Of a stretch of DNA of 12,509 nt, positions 1 to 6,579 are shown in pieces. Below the pieces are notes generated by a model. The model was not told the origin of the DNA. It did not search any database and worked only from the letters and a program-made list of their open reading frames with translations. Origin of the DNA: Oscillospiraceae bacterium (GTDB lineage Bacteria > Bacillota > Clostridia > UMGS1883). The stretch lies in the NCBI GenBank assembly GCA_022508735.1, contig JAFLUQ010000059.1:1-12509 (forward strand), read 5' to 3'. Every line of letters begins with the position of its first letter. Within the stretch, counting starts at the first letter, position 1. Position numbers and translations under genes: made by a program.

Positions 1-188
1 GTCAGGGAGCTTATTTTATAGTACGCTCCGCGAACCTTATACGCGCCGGTAAACTGCATATTTTCCGGCTTCAGATAGACCTTGCCGCCGGTCTGCTCGC
101 TGAGATATTCGCTGTATACAAGCTTAGTCTCCAGCGTGACCTCTTTGACCTTTTCCGCGGCTTCCTCGAATTTTTCAAGAGTAAGCAT
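1..188 (-). CDS. ilvA: Threonine ammonia-lyase (threonine dehydratase), N-terminal part, cut by window edge
   Basis: Only the first 62 codons are present; the rest lies left of the window. The family is PLP-dependent and deaminates L-threonine to 2-oxobutanoate in the cytoplasm, feeding isoleucine synthesis or threonine catabolism. The visible peptide carries the fold-type II PLP signature: LKPENMQFTGAYKVRGAYY at residues 39-57, where Lys51 should form the Schiff base with PLP. The start ATG (188-186) is preceded by AGGTGATC at suitable spacing, and the protein begins MLTLEKFEEA, typical of the short clostridial enzymes. The gene is divergent from the secreted metallopeptidase-like gene. Whether the enzyme has a C-terminal ACT regulatory domain (biosynthetic versus catabolic type) cannot be seen, so the symbol is tentative; a related serine/threonine dehydratase is the main alternative. 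Confidence 0.85.
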   Translation of the reverse strand, partial: MLTLEKFEEAAEKVKEVTLETKLVYSEYLSEQTGGKVYLKPENMQFTGAYKVRGAYYKISSL

Positions 189-226
189 ATGATCACCTGT
201 TTATTTTAAAATATGTTATTATTTCT

Positions 227-254
227 ATTATACATTATATAAGTAAAATTTCAA
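227..254 (-). promoter_or_regulatory. Probable sigma-A promoter of the threonine ammonia-lyase gene
   Basis: On the minus strand a TTGAAA -35 box (254-249) and a TATAAT -10 box (232-227) are separated by 16 bp. The start codon lies about 39 bp downstream of the -10. The surrounding sequence is very AT-rich, so chance matches are easier here than elsewhere. Confidence 0.5.
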
Positions 255-287
255 GAGTAAATTTAGTACAATATAGAAATTTTTAAA

Positions 288-316
288 TTGACAATTTAGT
301 CACATTGTATTATAAT
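288..316 (+). promoter_or_regulatory. Consensus sigma-A promoter of the secreted metallopeptidase-like gene
   Basis: A perfect TTGACA (288-293) and perfect TATAAT (311-316) are separated by 17 bp. The predicted start of transcription near 323 leaves a leader of about 30 nt containing the ribosome binding site AAGGAGAT (337-344). A full-consensus promoter suggests strong expression unless an unseen repressor acts. Confidence 0.8.
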
Positions 317-353
317 CAAATTAATAACCACTATGGAAGGAGATAAAAAGAAA

Positions 354-2987
354 ATGAAAAAAATCACATTTATGCTTCTTTGCCTGACGCTGTGTCTCTC
401 ACTTTCCCTCAGCGGCTTTGCAGCAGTCATCACAGTTGACGGCAACGAGGTGAATCAGCTTGACGCAGCCGGCAATCCCGTGCCCGAGGTCGAGGGCGAC
501 AGCCTCGTACCCCTCCGAGCTGTAATCAACGCTCTGGGCTACACGGTTTCTCTTGACGAGGAGACCGGTGTTGTTAAGGCCGGCACCTTTGCCGATCCGG
601 AGTTCGTGTTCACCCCCGGTGAAGACGGCACGGTTCTCGTGGACGGTACTACCTTTATCGACGCAGAAAGAATAGCAGAGGCCCTGCCCTTCGAGCTGCA
701 GACCGAAGACGGCACTATCGCCTACACTAACACCTTTACCGAAATGACCGAGGGCTGGTACAAGCTTTCGCTCGGCGGCCGCCTTCTTACAGCCCGGACC
801 CTCCCCGAAGCTGACCTTGTAGAAACCAAGACAAATGAGGACGGCACCGAGGAGGAGGTTGTAAAAACTCCCACACAGCAGATCCTCGCCACAGAGCTGT
901 TCCTCGCCGAAGACAACGGCAGCGACTATCAGCTTTGGCTCATGCGCAAGATCGGTAACAAGACCTATGCCCTTATCAACAAGGCTACAGGCCTTGCTGC
1001 GGACGTAAACAACTGGGGCCGCGAGAACGGCGCCAAGATAATTCAGTACACACTGGCCGGTGGCACAAACCAGCAGTTTACCTTTGCTCCCATAGATGAC
1101 GGCTACTCCATCTCCCCTGTTTACAGCCGTCTTTACCTGACAAATGTGGCTGACGACAAGTTCGCCACCGAGCTTAGCGAAAACGTGGTTATCCAGAGCG
1201 CCGACGAGAGCGTGAAGTGGAACCTTGAGTTCGTAGAGGGCTACACCAATCCCGTTGAGCTGGCTCCCCAGACCGAGGCCTTTGCTGAGCTCGACCCACA
1301 CATTCAGGAGCGTTTCACAAGCTACTTCTTTACTGATGTTGATTTCAGCAAGACCGCTAAGGACAAGGCCGAGATTTTCCTCCGCGGCAAAGACTTTGCC
1401 CATCAGGACAAGGCTGCTCAGCAGCAGCTCATAAAGGACTCCCTTTCCGTGACCTACAGCGACCTTCTCGGCGGCTGGATGCGCGAAAAGCTCACCGCAA
1501 ATTATGAGGTCGTAAGCGTGACCCGCACTCACGACACCTCCCCCGAGGTTCTCGAGCAGGAGGACGGCAAGGACTACTACATCTGGACTATCGCCATGGA
1601 GTGCACCGGTCCCGAAGATATCCACACCTTCACGGTTGAAACAATCGACCCCGACGATGAAGAGCATGTTATGAAGGTATGCGAGGCAGTGGCCTGCTTC
1701 GAACCCCCGGTACGCAAGACGCTGCGTCACTTCTACTACACGGGCGACAACTTCGGCACATGGAACGCCTGGGACGGCGAGATTTGGAACAACACCGCCT
1801 CCAAGTTCGATGTCAACGGTATGCTCACCATGTTTGCCCATGAGCTGGGCCACGTTATCGACAGCGACTTTAAGGTCGGCGACGACGTATGGCGCAGAGC
1901 TATCAACGCCGACATAGTTCCTACCTCCGGCTATGGCCAGACCAACCGCTGGGAGGACTTCGGCGAATTCAGCCGTCTTTACCTGATGGCCCGCGGCGAT
2001 GCTGACCGCATAGCGGCTATCGAAAAGATATATCCCCTCCGCACCAAGACTTACCGTGCGGCGCTGTATAATATCGACAACAACTACTACGCTCAGTATA
2101 AGAACGAGTTCGACGAGCTGACCGCTCCTATCGGTGACACCGCCGCACTTGACGGCGAAATGTACTACGCGATCCGTCACGGCAACGAGGTCGACACTAC
2201 TCCCGGCAGCGAGACCTACGGCCAACTTGTTCCCGCCGATCTGGCCCTCACAAACAACAGCGGTGTTGTCACCTTTGAGGAATACACAGGTGCCGACAAT
2301 CAGCTCTGGCAGTTCAGTATCGAGAATGAGCAGTTGGTTCGTATATTCAGCAAGGAAGACGGCACTTCTCTCACAGTCCCCGGTGTTTTCCCCAACACCA
2401 GAATTGTTTCAGACAGTAATGACGGCACTCTCTTCGGTGCTAAGGTCACCGACAATTCAGGGCTGCTCAGCGTCACCTTCAGAGCCAGCGACACGGCTTT
2501 CGGCCTTATAGAAGGCACCTACGTCGGCACAGACGAGATCAACATTGAGACAAACATCGGTGCACGGCAGGAATTCTATCTCGCCCCGATCGAAAAGGTT
2601 TCCGGCATGGGTGAATTCACCATTAAGGCCGGCGACAAGTACCTTGCTCCCGAGACTGAGGAGCGCGGCGCAAGACTTGCGCTGTCTGACGATGACGCTA
2701 TGTCAGTATGGTATATCAACAAGCTGCCCAATGGCGTAGGCTACATCACCAATACCGCAAACGATATGGCTATTGACATCAGCGGTGCGAGCATAGACGA
2801 TGGTGCCGCAGCTCTCACCTATACCCTGTCTCGCAACGCCAATCAGATGTGGCTCATAATTCAGAACGACAACGGCACGGTCTCCTTCCAGGCTCAGCAC
2901 AGCGAGCTGTATCTTGCCGTTGACGAGGAGGGCAAAGCAATCCAGTCAGCCACGCCTTTTGAGTGGACAGTCGAAGCCGCAGAATAA
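354..2987 (+). CDS. Secreted multidomain protein: CuAO-N-like, ricin-type lectin-like repeats, HELGH zincin-like domain
   Basis: The product is 877 aa. The ATG at 354 is preferred over the in-frame ATG at 333 because AAGGAGAT (337-344) sits 9 nt upstream of 354, and MKKITFMLLC starts a clean signal peptide (about residues 1-23, cleavage near GFA/A). Residues about 25-125 resemble the copper amine oxidase N-terminal-like domain (VPLRAVINALGYTVSLDEE at 52-70). Residues about 180-295 look like a ricin-type beta-trefoil (NQQFTF at 239-244). Around 320-590 is a putative zinc metallopeptidase domain with HELGHVID at 496-503. Glu534 or Glu538 in WEDFGEFSRL is the likely third ligand, as in lethal-factor/Pro-Pro-endopeptidase-like gluzincins. 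Residues about 600-877 hold two further QxW-type blocks (NQLWQF 649-654, NQMWLI 830-835). No LPXTG or SLH anchor is seen, so secretion is likely. A glycan-targeted protease is inferred; substrate and activity are unknown. Confidence 0.75.
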   Translation: MKKITFMLLCLTLCLSLSLSGFAAVITVDGNEVNQLDAAGNPVPEVEGDSLVPLRAVINALGYTVSLDEETGVVKAGTFADPEFVFTPGEDGTVLVDGTTFIDAERIAEALPFELQTEDGTIAYTNTFTEMTEGWYKLSLGGRLLTARTLPEADLVETKTNEDGTEEEVVKTPTQQILATELFLAEDNGSDYQLWLMRKIGNKTYALINKATGLAADVNNWGRENGAKIIQYTLAGGTNQQFTFAPIDDGYSISPVYSRLYLTNVADDKFATELSENVVIQSADESVKWNLEFVEGYTNPVELAPQTEAFAELDPHIQERFTSYFFTDVDFSKTAKDKAEIFLRGKDFAHQDKAAQQQLIKDSLSVTYSDLLGGWMREKLTANYEVVSVTRTHDTSPEVLEQEDGKDYYIWTIAMECTGPEDIHTFTVETIDPDDEEHVMKVCEAVACFEPPVRKTLRHFYYTGDNFGTWNAWDGEIWNNTASKFDVNGMLTMFAHELGHVIDSDFKVGDDVWRRAINADIVPTSGYGQTNRWEDFGEFSRLYLMARGDADRIAAIEKIYPLRTKTYRAALYNIDNNYYAQYKNEFDELTAPIGDTAALDGEMYYAIRHGNEVDTTPGSETYGQLVPADLALTNNSGVVTFEEYTGADNQLWQFSIENEQLVRIFSKEDGTSLTVPGVFPNTRIVSDSNDGTLFGAKVTDNSGLLSVTFRASDTAFGLIEGTYVGTDEINIETNIGARQEFYLAPIEKVSGMGEFTIKAGDKYLAPETEERGARLALSDDDAMSVWYINKLPNGVGYITNTANDMAIDISGASIDDGAAALTYTLSRNANQMWLIIQNDNGTVSFQAQHSELYLAVDEEGKAIQSATPFEWTVEAAE

Positions 2988-3005
2988 ACTCAATACAAAC
3001 AGGAT

Positions 3006-3037
3006 AAAAGCAGGACCGCCAAGCGGCCCTGCTTTTT
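3006..3037 (+). terminator. Bidirectional hairpin terminator between convergent genes
   Basis: Arms GCAGGACCGC (3010-3019) and GCGGCCCTGC (3023-3032) pair with one A-C mismatch around a CAA loop. TTTTT follows on the plus strand and AAAA precedes it. The hairpin lies 18 bp after the metallopeptidase-like stop and directly abuts the stop of the XRE gene on the other strand, so it can serve both. Confidence 0.85.
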
Positions 3038-3038
3038 G

Positions 3039-3296
3039 TCATTCCAAAAATCGGCGATAATCCTGAAGCATCCACGCTGGCTCAATTTTCAGACATTCGC
3101 AAATGCAAGCCACCTCATAGTCAGTGACCTGACGGTCATTTTTCTCGATTTTACTTATCATTTGCTGATCAATATTCACATTTAACACTTGGAGACGCGC
3201 GGCAAGCTCAGACTGAGTAATATGCTTCTCTTTTCGTACCTGCTTCAGTCGTTCGGCAATTATATTCTTTTTTTCATAAAATTCTATCTTTTTCAT
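3039..3296 (-). CDS. Small XRE-family helix-turn-helix transcriptional regulator
   Basis: This is an 85-aa single-domain DNA-binding protein. The start is taken at the ATG 3296-3294 because GGGAGAT lies 8 nt upstream; the longer in-frame reading that begins at 3350 would run through the promoter region and lacks such a site. Residues about 12-75 match the Cro/C1-type fold: IIAERLKQVRKEKHITQSEL leads into helix 2, and QQMISKIEKNDRQVTDYEV covers the recognition helix and the following helix. There is no visible sensor, metallopeptidase or dimerisation extension, so how it is released from DNA is unknown. It is divergent from the lipoprotein gene across a region dense in dyads, which suggests it represses that promoter and its own. 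The base composition is AT-rich, unlike the genes on either side of the module. Confidence 0.85.
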   Translation of the reverse strand: MKKIEFYEKKNIIAERLKQVRKEKHITQSELAARLQVLNVNIDQQMISKIEKNDRQVTDYEVACICECLKIEPAWMLQDYRRFLE

Positions 3297-3318
3297 AAAA
3301 ATATCTCCCAATACGCAA

Positions 3319-3385
3319 AATACTTTAATGTAACGTATTGACAATACCATATTTTTATGCTATAATTACGTTACTTTAGAGTATT
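3319..3385. promoter_or_regulatory. Divergent control region: 19-nt inverted repeats framing a consensus promoter
   Basis: Arms 3319-3337 (AATACTTTAATGTAACGTA) and 3367-3385 (TACGTTACTTTAGAGTATT) are inverted copies matching at 17 of 19 positions. The 29 bp between them are exactly the plus-strand promoter, TTGACA to TATAAT. A second perfect dyad, GTATTG-A-CAATAC (3335-3347), is centred on the -35 box, and a half-site CAATACG recurs at 3309-3315. These are good candidate operators for the adjacent XRE protein. A possible minus-strand promoter (TTGTCA 3343-3338, 16 bp, TATTTT 3322-3317) overlaps them, which would couple the two genes. Confidence 0.7.
3338..3366 (+). promoter_or_regulatory. Consensus extended -10 promoter of the lipoprotein / zinc-ribbon gene pair
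   Basis: Perfect TTGACA (3338-3343), a 17-bp spacer ending in TGC, then perfect TATAAT (3361-3366). The TGn before the -10 makes it an extended -10 promoter. Such a strong promoter wedged between inverted repeats is what one expects of a normally repressed gene. Transcription should begin near 3373, inside the downstream arm of the repeat. Confidence 0.8.
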
Positions 3386-3449
3386 CGTCACAAAGGCAAA
3401 TATATGTACGGCAAAAATTTAACTATTATGTAAAAGGAGTATGAAAAAG

Positions 3450-4301
3450 ATGAAAAAAATTTTATCCCTGCTAAGTGCTACGGCAATTTTATTGTCTGTC
3501 TGCGGTTGCGGCACCGACGCAACTAAATTGCCCGAGGAAGAAATTGCACTCGACGAGCAGCAAAGCATTCAGGCTGATGAATCGGGAGATACCAAAGATT
3601 TAATTGAATTTAACGAACTTTTCAGTTCAAAATTAGAAGACTATGCCGAATACGCAAACTCACTGGCAGAAAATATAGAAGAATTTTTAAGCGATGTGCA
3701 AACAGGAAAATCCTTAGATAGTAATCCTACATACACTAACATAAAAAATCAGTTTACTGAGTGGTGCAATTATGTAGACTACTATCCCGAGGAATTAATT
3801 CCGGATAATTCAAAAAAAATGTACAAAGCTTTTTGTGACTTATCTGAACATACAAAGACGTTTTTTAAAGATGCCAGCACAACGCAGTCCATCGATGAAT
3901 TTACAATCAATATTTCTGATTTCACTGAGAATGCAACAGAAATCATGCAGAATATACTTACCCTTGTCGATGAGCTTGAAAACACCCTGAATAATGAAAC
4001 CAATAAAGCGACCGCCTCCGGAAGCAGCTCTAAAAATAATACAAGCTCCTCAAGCAACGCGACTAAAAGCACTCCAGGTTCATCAGGTAACAGCTATAAA
4101 AGCAACAGCTCATCCGGAAACGTAAATAAAAACACTTCAAGCACCTCGGGTAGCAGCTATAAAAGCAATAGTTCATCTGGCAGCTCCGGCGGCGAGTTTT
4201 ATTGCATGGGCAAGAATGATACTTGTCCCAATAAAACTTATAGCCCGCTTGATCTGTTTTGTGATTCATGTGACCCTGACGGTGATAATATAGAGGGTTA
4301 A
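3450..4301 (+). CDS. Putative lipoprotein with Ser/Asn-rich linker and C-terminal four-Cys motif
   Basis: The product is 283 aa. The ATG at 3450 is chosen over 3441 because AGGAG (3435-3439) is only 1 nt from 3441 but 10 nt from 3450. Residues 1-19 form a signal peptide; VCGC at 17-20 is an acceptable lipobox, so Cys20 may be lipidated and the protein held on the outer face of the membrane. Residues about 45-185 are acidic and mostly helical in character (LSEHTKTFFKDA, ILTLVDELENTL). Residues 187-248 are a low-complexity Ser/Asn/Lys linker with an internal duplication. The C-terminus has Cys252, Cys259, Cys271 and Cys274 (C-x6-C-x11-C-x2-C) in YCMGKNDTCPNKTY and LFCDSCDPDGD, suggesting a metal-binding or disulfide knuckle. 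I do not recognise a family with a known function. It is probably co-transcribed with the 79-aa gene 31 bp downstream. Confidence 0.8.
   Translation: MKKILSLLSATAILLSVCGCGTDATKLPEEEIALDEQQSIQADESGDTKDLIEFNELFSSKLEDYAEYANSLAENIEEFLSDVQTGKSLDSNPTYTNIKNQFTEWCNYVDYYPEELIPDNSKKMYKAFCDLSEHTKTFFKDASTTQSIDEFTINISDFTENATEIMQNILTLVDELENTLNNETNKATASGSSSKNNTSSSSNATKSTPGSSGNSYKSNSSSGNVNKNTSSTSGSSYKSNSSSGSSGGEFYCMGKNDTCPNKTYSPLDLFCDSCDPDGDNIEG
4086..4180 (+). repeat. Imperfect 32-bp direct repeat, 63-bp period, within the lipoprotein linker
   Basis: Copies at 4086-4117 and 4149-4180 match at 28 of 32 bases and share the core CAGCTATAAAAGCAA. The 63-bp period keeps the reading frame (21 codons), so both copies encode GNSYKSNSSSG / GSSYKSNSSSG-type linker. 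This points to expansion of the linker by in-frame duplication. Confidence 0.85.
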
Positions 4302-4332
4302 ATATTCAAAAGTATTTGACAGGGGGGAGAAC

Positions 4333-4572
4333 ATGGATAAAAAAAGTATTTTATTAATAGTGGTATTATTAATATTGGTCGTGCTTCTCATCGGAACGTG
4401 CAGCGGCGGATCCGGGAGCAGTTATACAAGCGGCGATACAAGAGTATGCAGGGTCTGCAACAAAACATTTTCAGACTCAGGCAATGTAAAAAGTATACGG
4501 CGCACAAATATGTGCAGTAGATGCTATTCTAATTATTCGGCAATGCAGGGTGCCTTGAACAATATAAAATAA
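4333..4572 (+). CDS. Small membrane-anchored protein with CxxC/CxxC zinc-ribbon-like domain
   Basis: The product is 79 aa. Residues 4-21 are one strongly hydrophobic helix (SILLIVVLLILVVLLIGT), a membrane anchor or uncleaved signal. A Gly/Ser linker (24-34) follows. The C-terminal part has paired CxxC motifs, CRVC (39-42) and CSRC (61-64), 18 residues apart, as in zinc ribbons. Cys23 could also be lipidated, but TC preceded by G is a poor lipobox. The start ATG follows a purine-rich AGGGGGGAG with short spacing (3 nt after the last G). It lies 31 bp after the lipoprotein gene and before a strong terminator, so the two should share one transcript. Both products join a membrane tether, a Ser/Gly linker and a four-Cys module. 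No function is assigned. Confidence 0.8.
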   Translation: MDKKSILLIVVLLILVVLLIGTCSGGSGSSYTSGDTRVCRVCNKTFSDSGNVKSIRRTNMCSRCYSNYSAMQGALNNIK

Positions 4573-4588
4573 AATACATAATTCTGCA

Positions 4589-4633
4589 AAATAAAATCAC
4601 GCTCAGTTTTTTCCTGCGAGCGTGATTTTATTT
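4589..4633 (+). terminator. Strong bidirectional hairpin terminator closing the AT-rich module
   Basis: Perfect 16-bp arms, AAATAAAATCACGCTC (4589-4604) and GAGCGTGATTTTATTT (4618-4633), enclose a 13-nt loop. The A-rich start and T-rich end make it usable on both strands: for the lipoprotein pair on plus and for the HAD gene on minus, whose stop is about 40 bp away. Confidence 0.85.
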
Positions 4634-4673
4634 ATATAGTCAATTATGCACACTTAATGAGAATGTATGCAAT

Positions 4674-5312
4674 CTATCCGAATATCTCTTCCAAATCCTT
4701 GAAGCTGTCCGCCTTGGCGTAATACTCCTTTACATCGCCAAAGCCGTAGCTGACGAACACGAACGGTACTCCCGCCTCACGGCAGGCGTTGGCGTCGCCC
4801 TCGGTATCGCCGACGTACACAGGAGCCTTCAAGCCGTTTTTCTCGATAAGTCGGCGCATTGTCTCGCTTTTAGGAGCCAGAGTGTCGCCGTAGCACATAA
4901 AGTCGGTTATACATGGCCCGAGGCCGGAGTTACGTAAGAATTCCTCGATATAGCCGTTTTGACAGTTGCTGACGATATACAAAGGGTACCGCTCGGCCAA
5001 GCGGCGCAAGCCCTCCTCTACCCCTTCATAACACGGAACCTTATTCGCCCGGAGCCACCGCTCCTCGTACTCGCAGCATATTAAACTCAGCCTGTCGCGC
5101 TCCGCTTGGCTGAGATCAGGCAGCACCGCCGAAAATATTACGTTCATGGGCTTGCCGAACTGTGTTTTCAAAAAGTCCGCCGTTAGGCCGGGCTTCTCTG
5201 CGGAGTTTTCCTCTATAGCTCTGTTCCACGCCTCAGCGCAGACCCCGGTGGTGTCCCACAGGGTTCCGTCCACGTCGAAGATTATGCCGTCAAATTTTCC
5301 TGCGTCTGCCAT
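4674..5312 (-). CDS. HAD-superfamily hydrolase, phosphoglycolate phosphatase-like
   Basis: The product is 212 aa, a usual length for subfamily IA HAD phosphatases, which cleave small phosphomonoesters using an aspartyl-phosphate intermediate and Mg2+ in the cytoplasm. All four motifs are visible: motif I DVDGT (13-17, nucleophile Asp13, acid/base Asp15), motif II Ser115 in IVSNC, motif III Lys148 in APKSE, and motif IV YVGDTEGDA (166-174; Asp169, Asp173). Residues about 20-95 form the helical cap that sets substrate choice. The ATG (5312-5310) has GAGGAG 9 nt upstream. It has its own promoter and is separated from dnaJ by a terminator, so it is monocistronic. Substrate cannot be told from sequence; phosphoglycolate, pyrophosphate or sugar phosphates are all possible. 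Confidence 0.88.
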   Translation of the reverse strand: MADAGKFDGIIFDVDGTLWDTTGVCAEAWNRAIEENSAEKPGLTADFLKTQFGKPMNVIFSAVLPDLSQAERDRLSLICCEYEERWLRANKVPCYEGVEEGLRRLAERYPLYIVSNCQNGYIEEFLRNSGLGPCITDFMCYGDTLAPKSETMRRLIEKNGLKAPVYVGDTEGDANACREAGVPFVFVSYGFGDVKEYYAKADSFKDLEEIFG

Positions 5313-5344
5313 TATAAGATGCTCCTCTTGAATTATTGAAATAT

Positions 5345-5374
5345 ATTATACATCATAGTCAGCCGGTTTGTCAA
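5345..5374 (-). promoter_or_regulatory. Probable sigma-A promoter of the HAD hydrolase gene
   Basis: On the minus strand TTGACA (5374-5369) and TATAAT (5350-5345) are separated by 18 bp, about 32 bp before the start codon. Another TTGACA lies 15 bp further upstream (5389-5384) with no clear partner. Confidence 0.65.
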
Positions 5375-5390
5375 TATCATCTCTGTCAAT

Positions 5391-5418
5391 AAAAACAGGG
5401 CCGCAAGGCCCTATTTTT
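5391..5418 (-). terminator. Terminator of the hrcA-grpE-dnaK-dnaJ operon
   Basis: Stem AGGGCC (5397-5402) and GGCCCT (5407-5412) around a 4-nt loop, with A-rich sequence on the dnaJ side and a T-run on exit along the minus strand (complement of 5391-5395). The dnaJ stop codon overlaps the A-rich side, so the hairpin begins immediately after translation ends. Confidence 0.85.
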
Positions 5419-6559
5419 ACTTATTAAAATAATCCTTTAGCATATCCGTAAATTTACGGCCCTTATTATAGTTCTTCTCGTTGCTCTCCTCGGCGAACTG
5501 CTGTAGGATCTCCCGCTGCTTGGAGGTAAGATTTTTGGGCACCTCCACAGTGACCTTCACGTACTGATCGCCCCGGTTACCCGTCCGCACGCTGGGTATG
5601 CCCCGGCCACGGAAGCGGAACTGATCGCCGCTCTGGGTGCCTTCGGGTATCTTGTGCTTGACCTTACCGTCAATGGTGGGAATATCCAACTCGCAGCCGA
5701 GAGCCGCCTGCACAAAGGTGATGGGTATATCCACAAACACATTTGTGCCCTCCCTGCGGAAGATCTTGTGCGGAGTGACCTGAACAGTTACAAAGAGGTC
5801 ACCGTTGGGGCCGCCGCGGCTGCCTGCCTCACCCTGCCCGCGTGCGGAGATCGTCTGGTCATTGTCGATACCGGCCGGAACCTTGATATCTATATTCTTA
5901 GACTTTCTGACCTTGCCGCTGCCGCCGCACTTCTGGCAGGGCTCCTTGATGATCTTGCCGCTGCCGCCGCAGTTACGGCAGGTGGTCGTAGTCTGGAACT
6001 GACCGAGAGGTGTCTGCTGAACCTGACGCACCTGACCGGAGCCGTGACAGGTCGGGCAGGTTTCGGGCTGAGTGCCGCTCTTGGCACCGGTGCCGCCGCA
6101 TTCCTCACAGTTTTCCCGGCGGTTGACTGTCACGGTCTTGGTGCAGCCGAAAACCGCCTCCTCAAAGGTGATTGAGATGTACTGCTGTATATCCTTGCCC
6201 TTGACGGGGCCGTTACGGCGCTGACCGCCGCCAAAGCCGCCGCCGAAGAAGCTGCCGAATATGTCGCCAAGGTCGCCCATATCGAAATCGCTAAAGCCGC
6301 CAAAACCGCCGCCGCCCGCACCGTAATTGGGGTCAACTCCGGCGTGGCCGAACTGGTCGTAGCGTGCCTTTTTGTCGGCGTCGCTCAGCACGCCGTAGGC
6401 CTCGCCTATCTCCTTGAATTTTTCAGCCGCCTCGGGATTATCCTTATTGAGGTCGGGGTGATACTGCTTGGCAAGCTTTCGATATGCCTTTTTTATTTCG
6501 TCCTCAGAAGCGCCCTTCTGAACGCCGAGGACCTCATAATAATCTCTTTTTTCTGCCAC
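5417..6559 (-). CDS. dnaJ: Chaperone protein DnaJ (Hsp40)
   Basis: This 380-aa type I J-protein delivers unfolded clients to DnaK and stimulates its ATPase. Domains in order: J-domain (about 5-70) with HPD at 34-36; Gly/Phe region (about 78-115, GAGGGGFGGF and FGSFFGGGFG); zinc-binding region with four CxxCxGxG repeats (Cys151/154, 168/171, 194/197, 208/211); then the two client-binding beta domains and a C-terminal dimerisation helix (ILQQFAEESN). All zinc ligands are intact. The start is a GTG (6559-6557), with AGGAGG 7 nt upstream; the next codons, AEKRDYYEVLGV, are the canonical N-terminus. It is the last gene of the operon, 60 bp after dnaK, with a hairpin in between that may lower its expression relative to dnaK. 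Confidence 0.98.
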   Translation of the reverse strand: MAEKRDYYEVLGVQKGASEDEIKKAYRKLAKQYHPDLNKDNPEAAEKFKEIGEAYGVLSDADKKARYDQFGHAGVDPNYGAGGGGFGGFSDFDMGDLGDIFGSFFGGGFGGGQRRNGPVKGKDIQQYISITFEEAVFGCTKTVTVNRRENCEECGGTGAKSGTQPETCPTCHGSGQVRQVQQTPLGQFQTTTTCRNCGGSGKIIKEPCQKCGGSGKVRKSKNIDIKVPAGIDNDQTISARGQGEAGSRGGPNGDLFVTVQVTPHKIFRREGTNVFVDIPITFVQAALGCELDIPTIDGKVKHKIPEGTQSGDQFRFRGRGIPSVRTGNRGDQYVKVTVEVPKNLTSKQREILQQFAEESNEKNYNKGRKFTDMLKDYFNK

Positions 6560-6579
6560 AGTGTTTCCTCCTGTGCGCA

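Noticed and set aside
333..353. Upstream ATG at 333 as start of the secreted protein
   Set aside because: It overlaps the ribosome binding site and would put a charged MEGDKKK stretch before the signal peptide. ATG 354 has ideal spacing.
399..2225. 608-codon open frame antisense to the metallopeptidase-like gene
   Set aside because: It mirrors codon bias of the plus-strand gene. Its translation shows no domain and there is no proper ribosome binding site, while the plus-strand product has a signal peptide, recognisable domains and a consensus promoter.
3297..3350. N-terminal extension of the XRE protein to 3350
   Set aside because: It would run through the divergent promoter and the dyads, and no ribosome binding site precedes it; ATG 3296 has GGGAGAT.
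3441..3449. ATG at 3441 as start of the lipoprotein
   Set aside because: It is only 1 nt from AGGAG, too close for initiation; 3450 fits.
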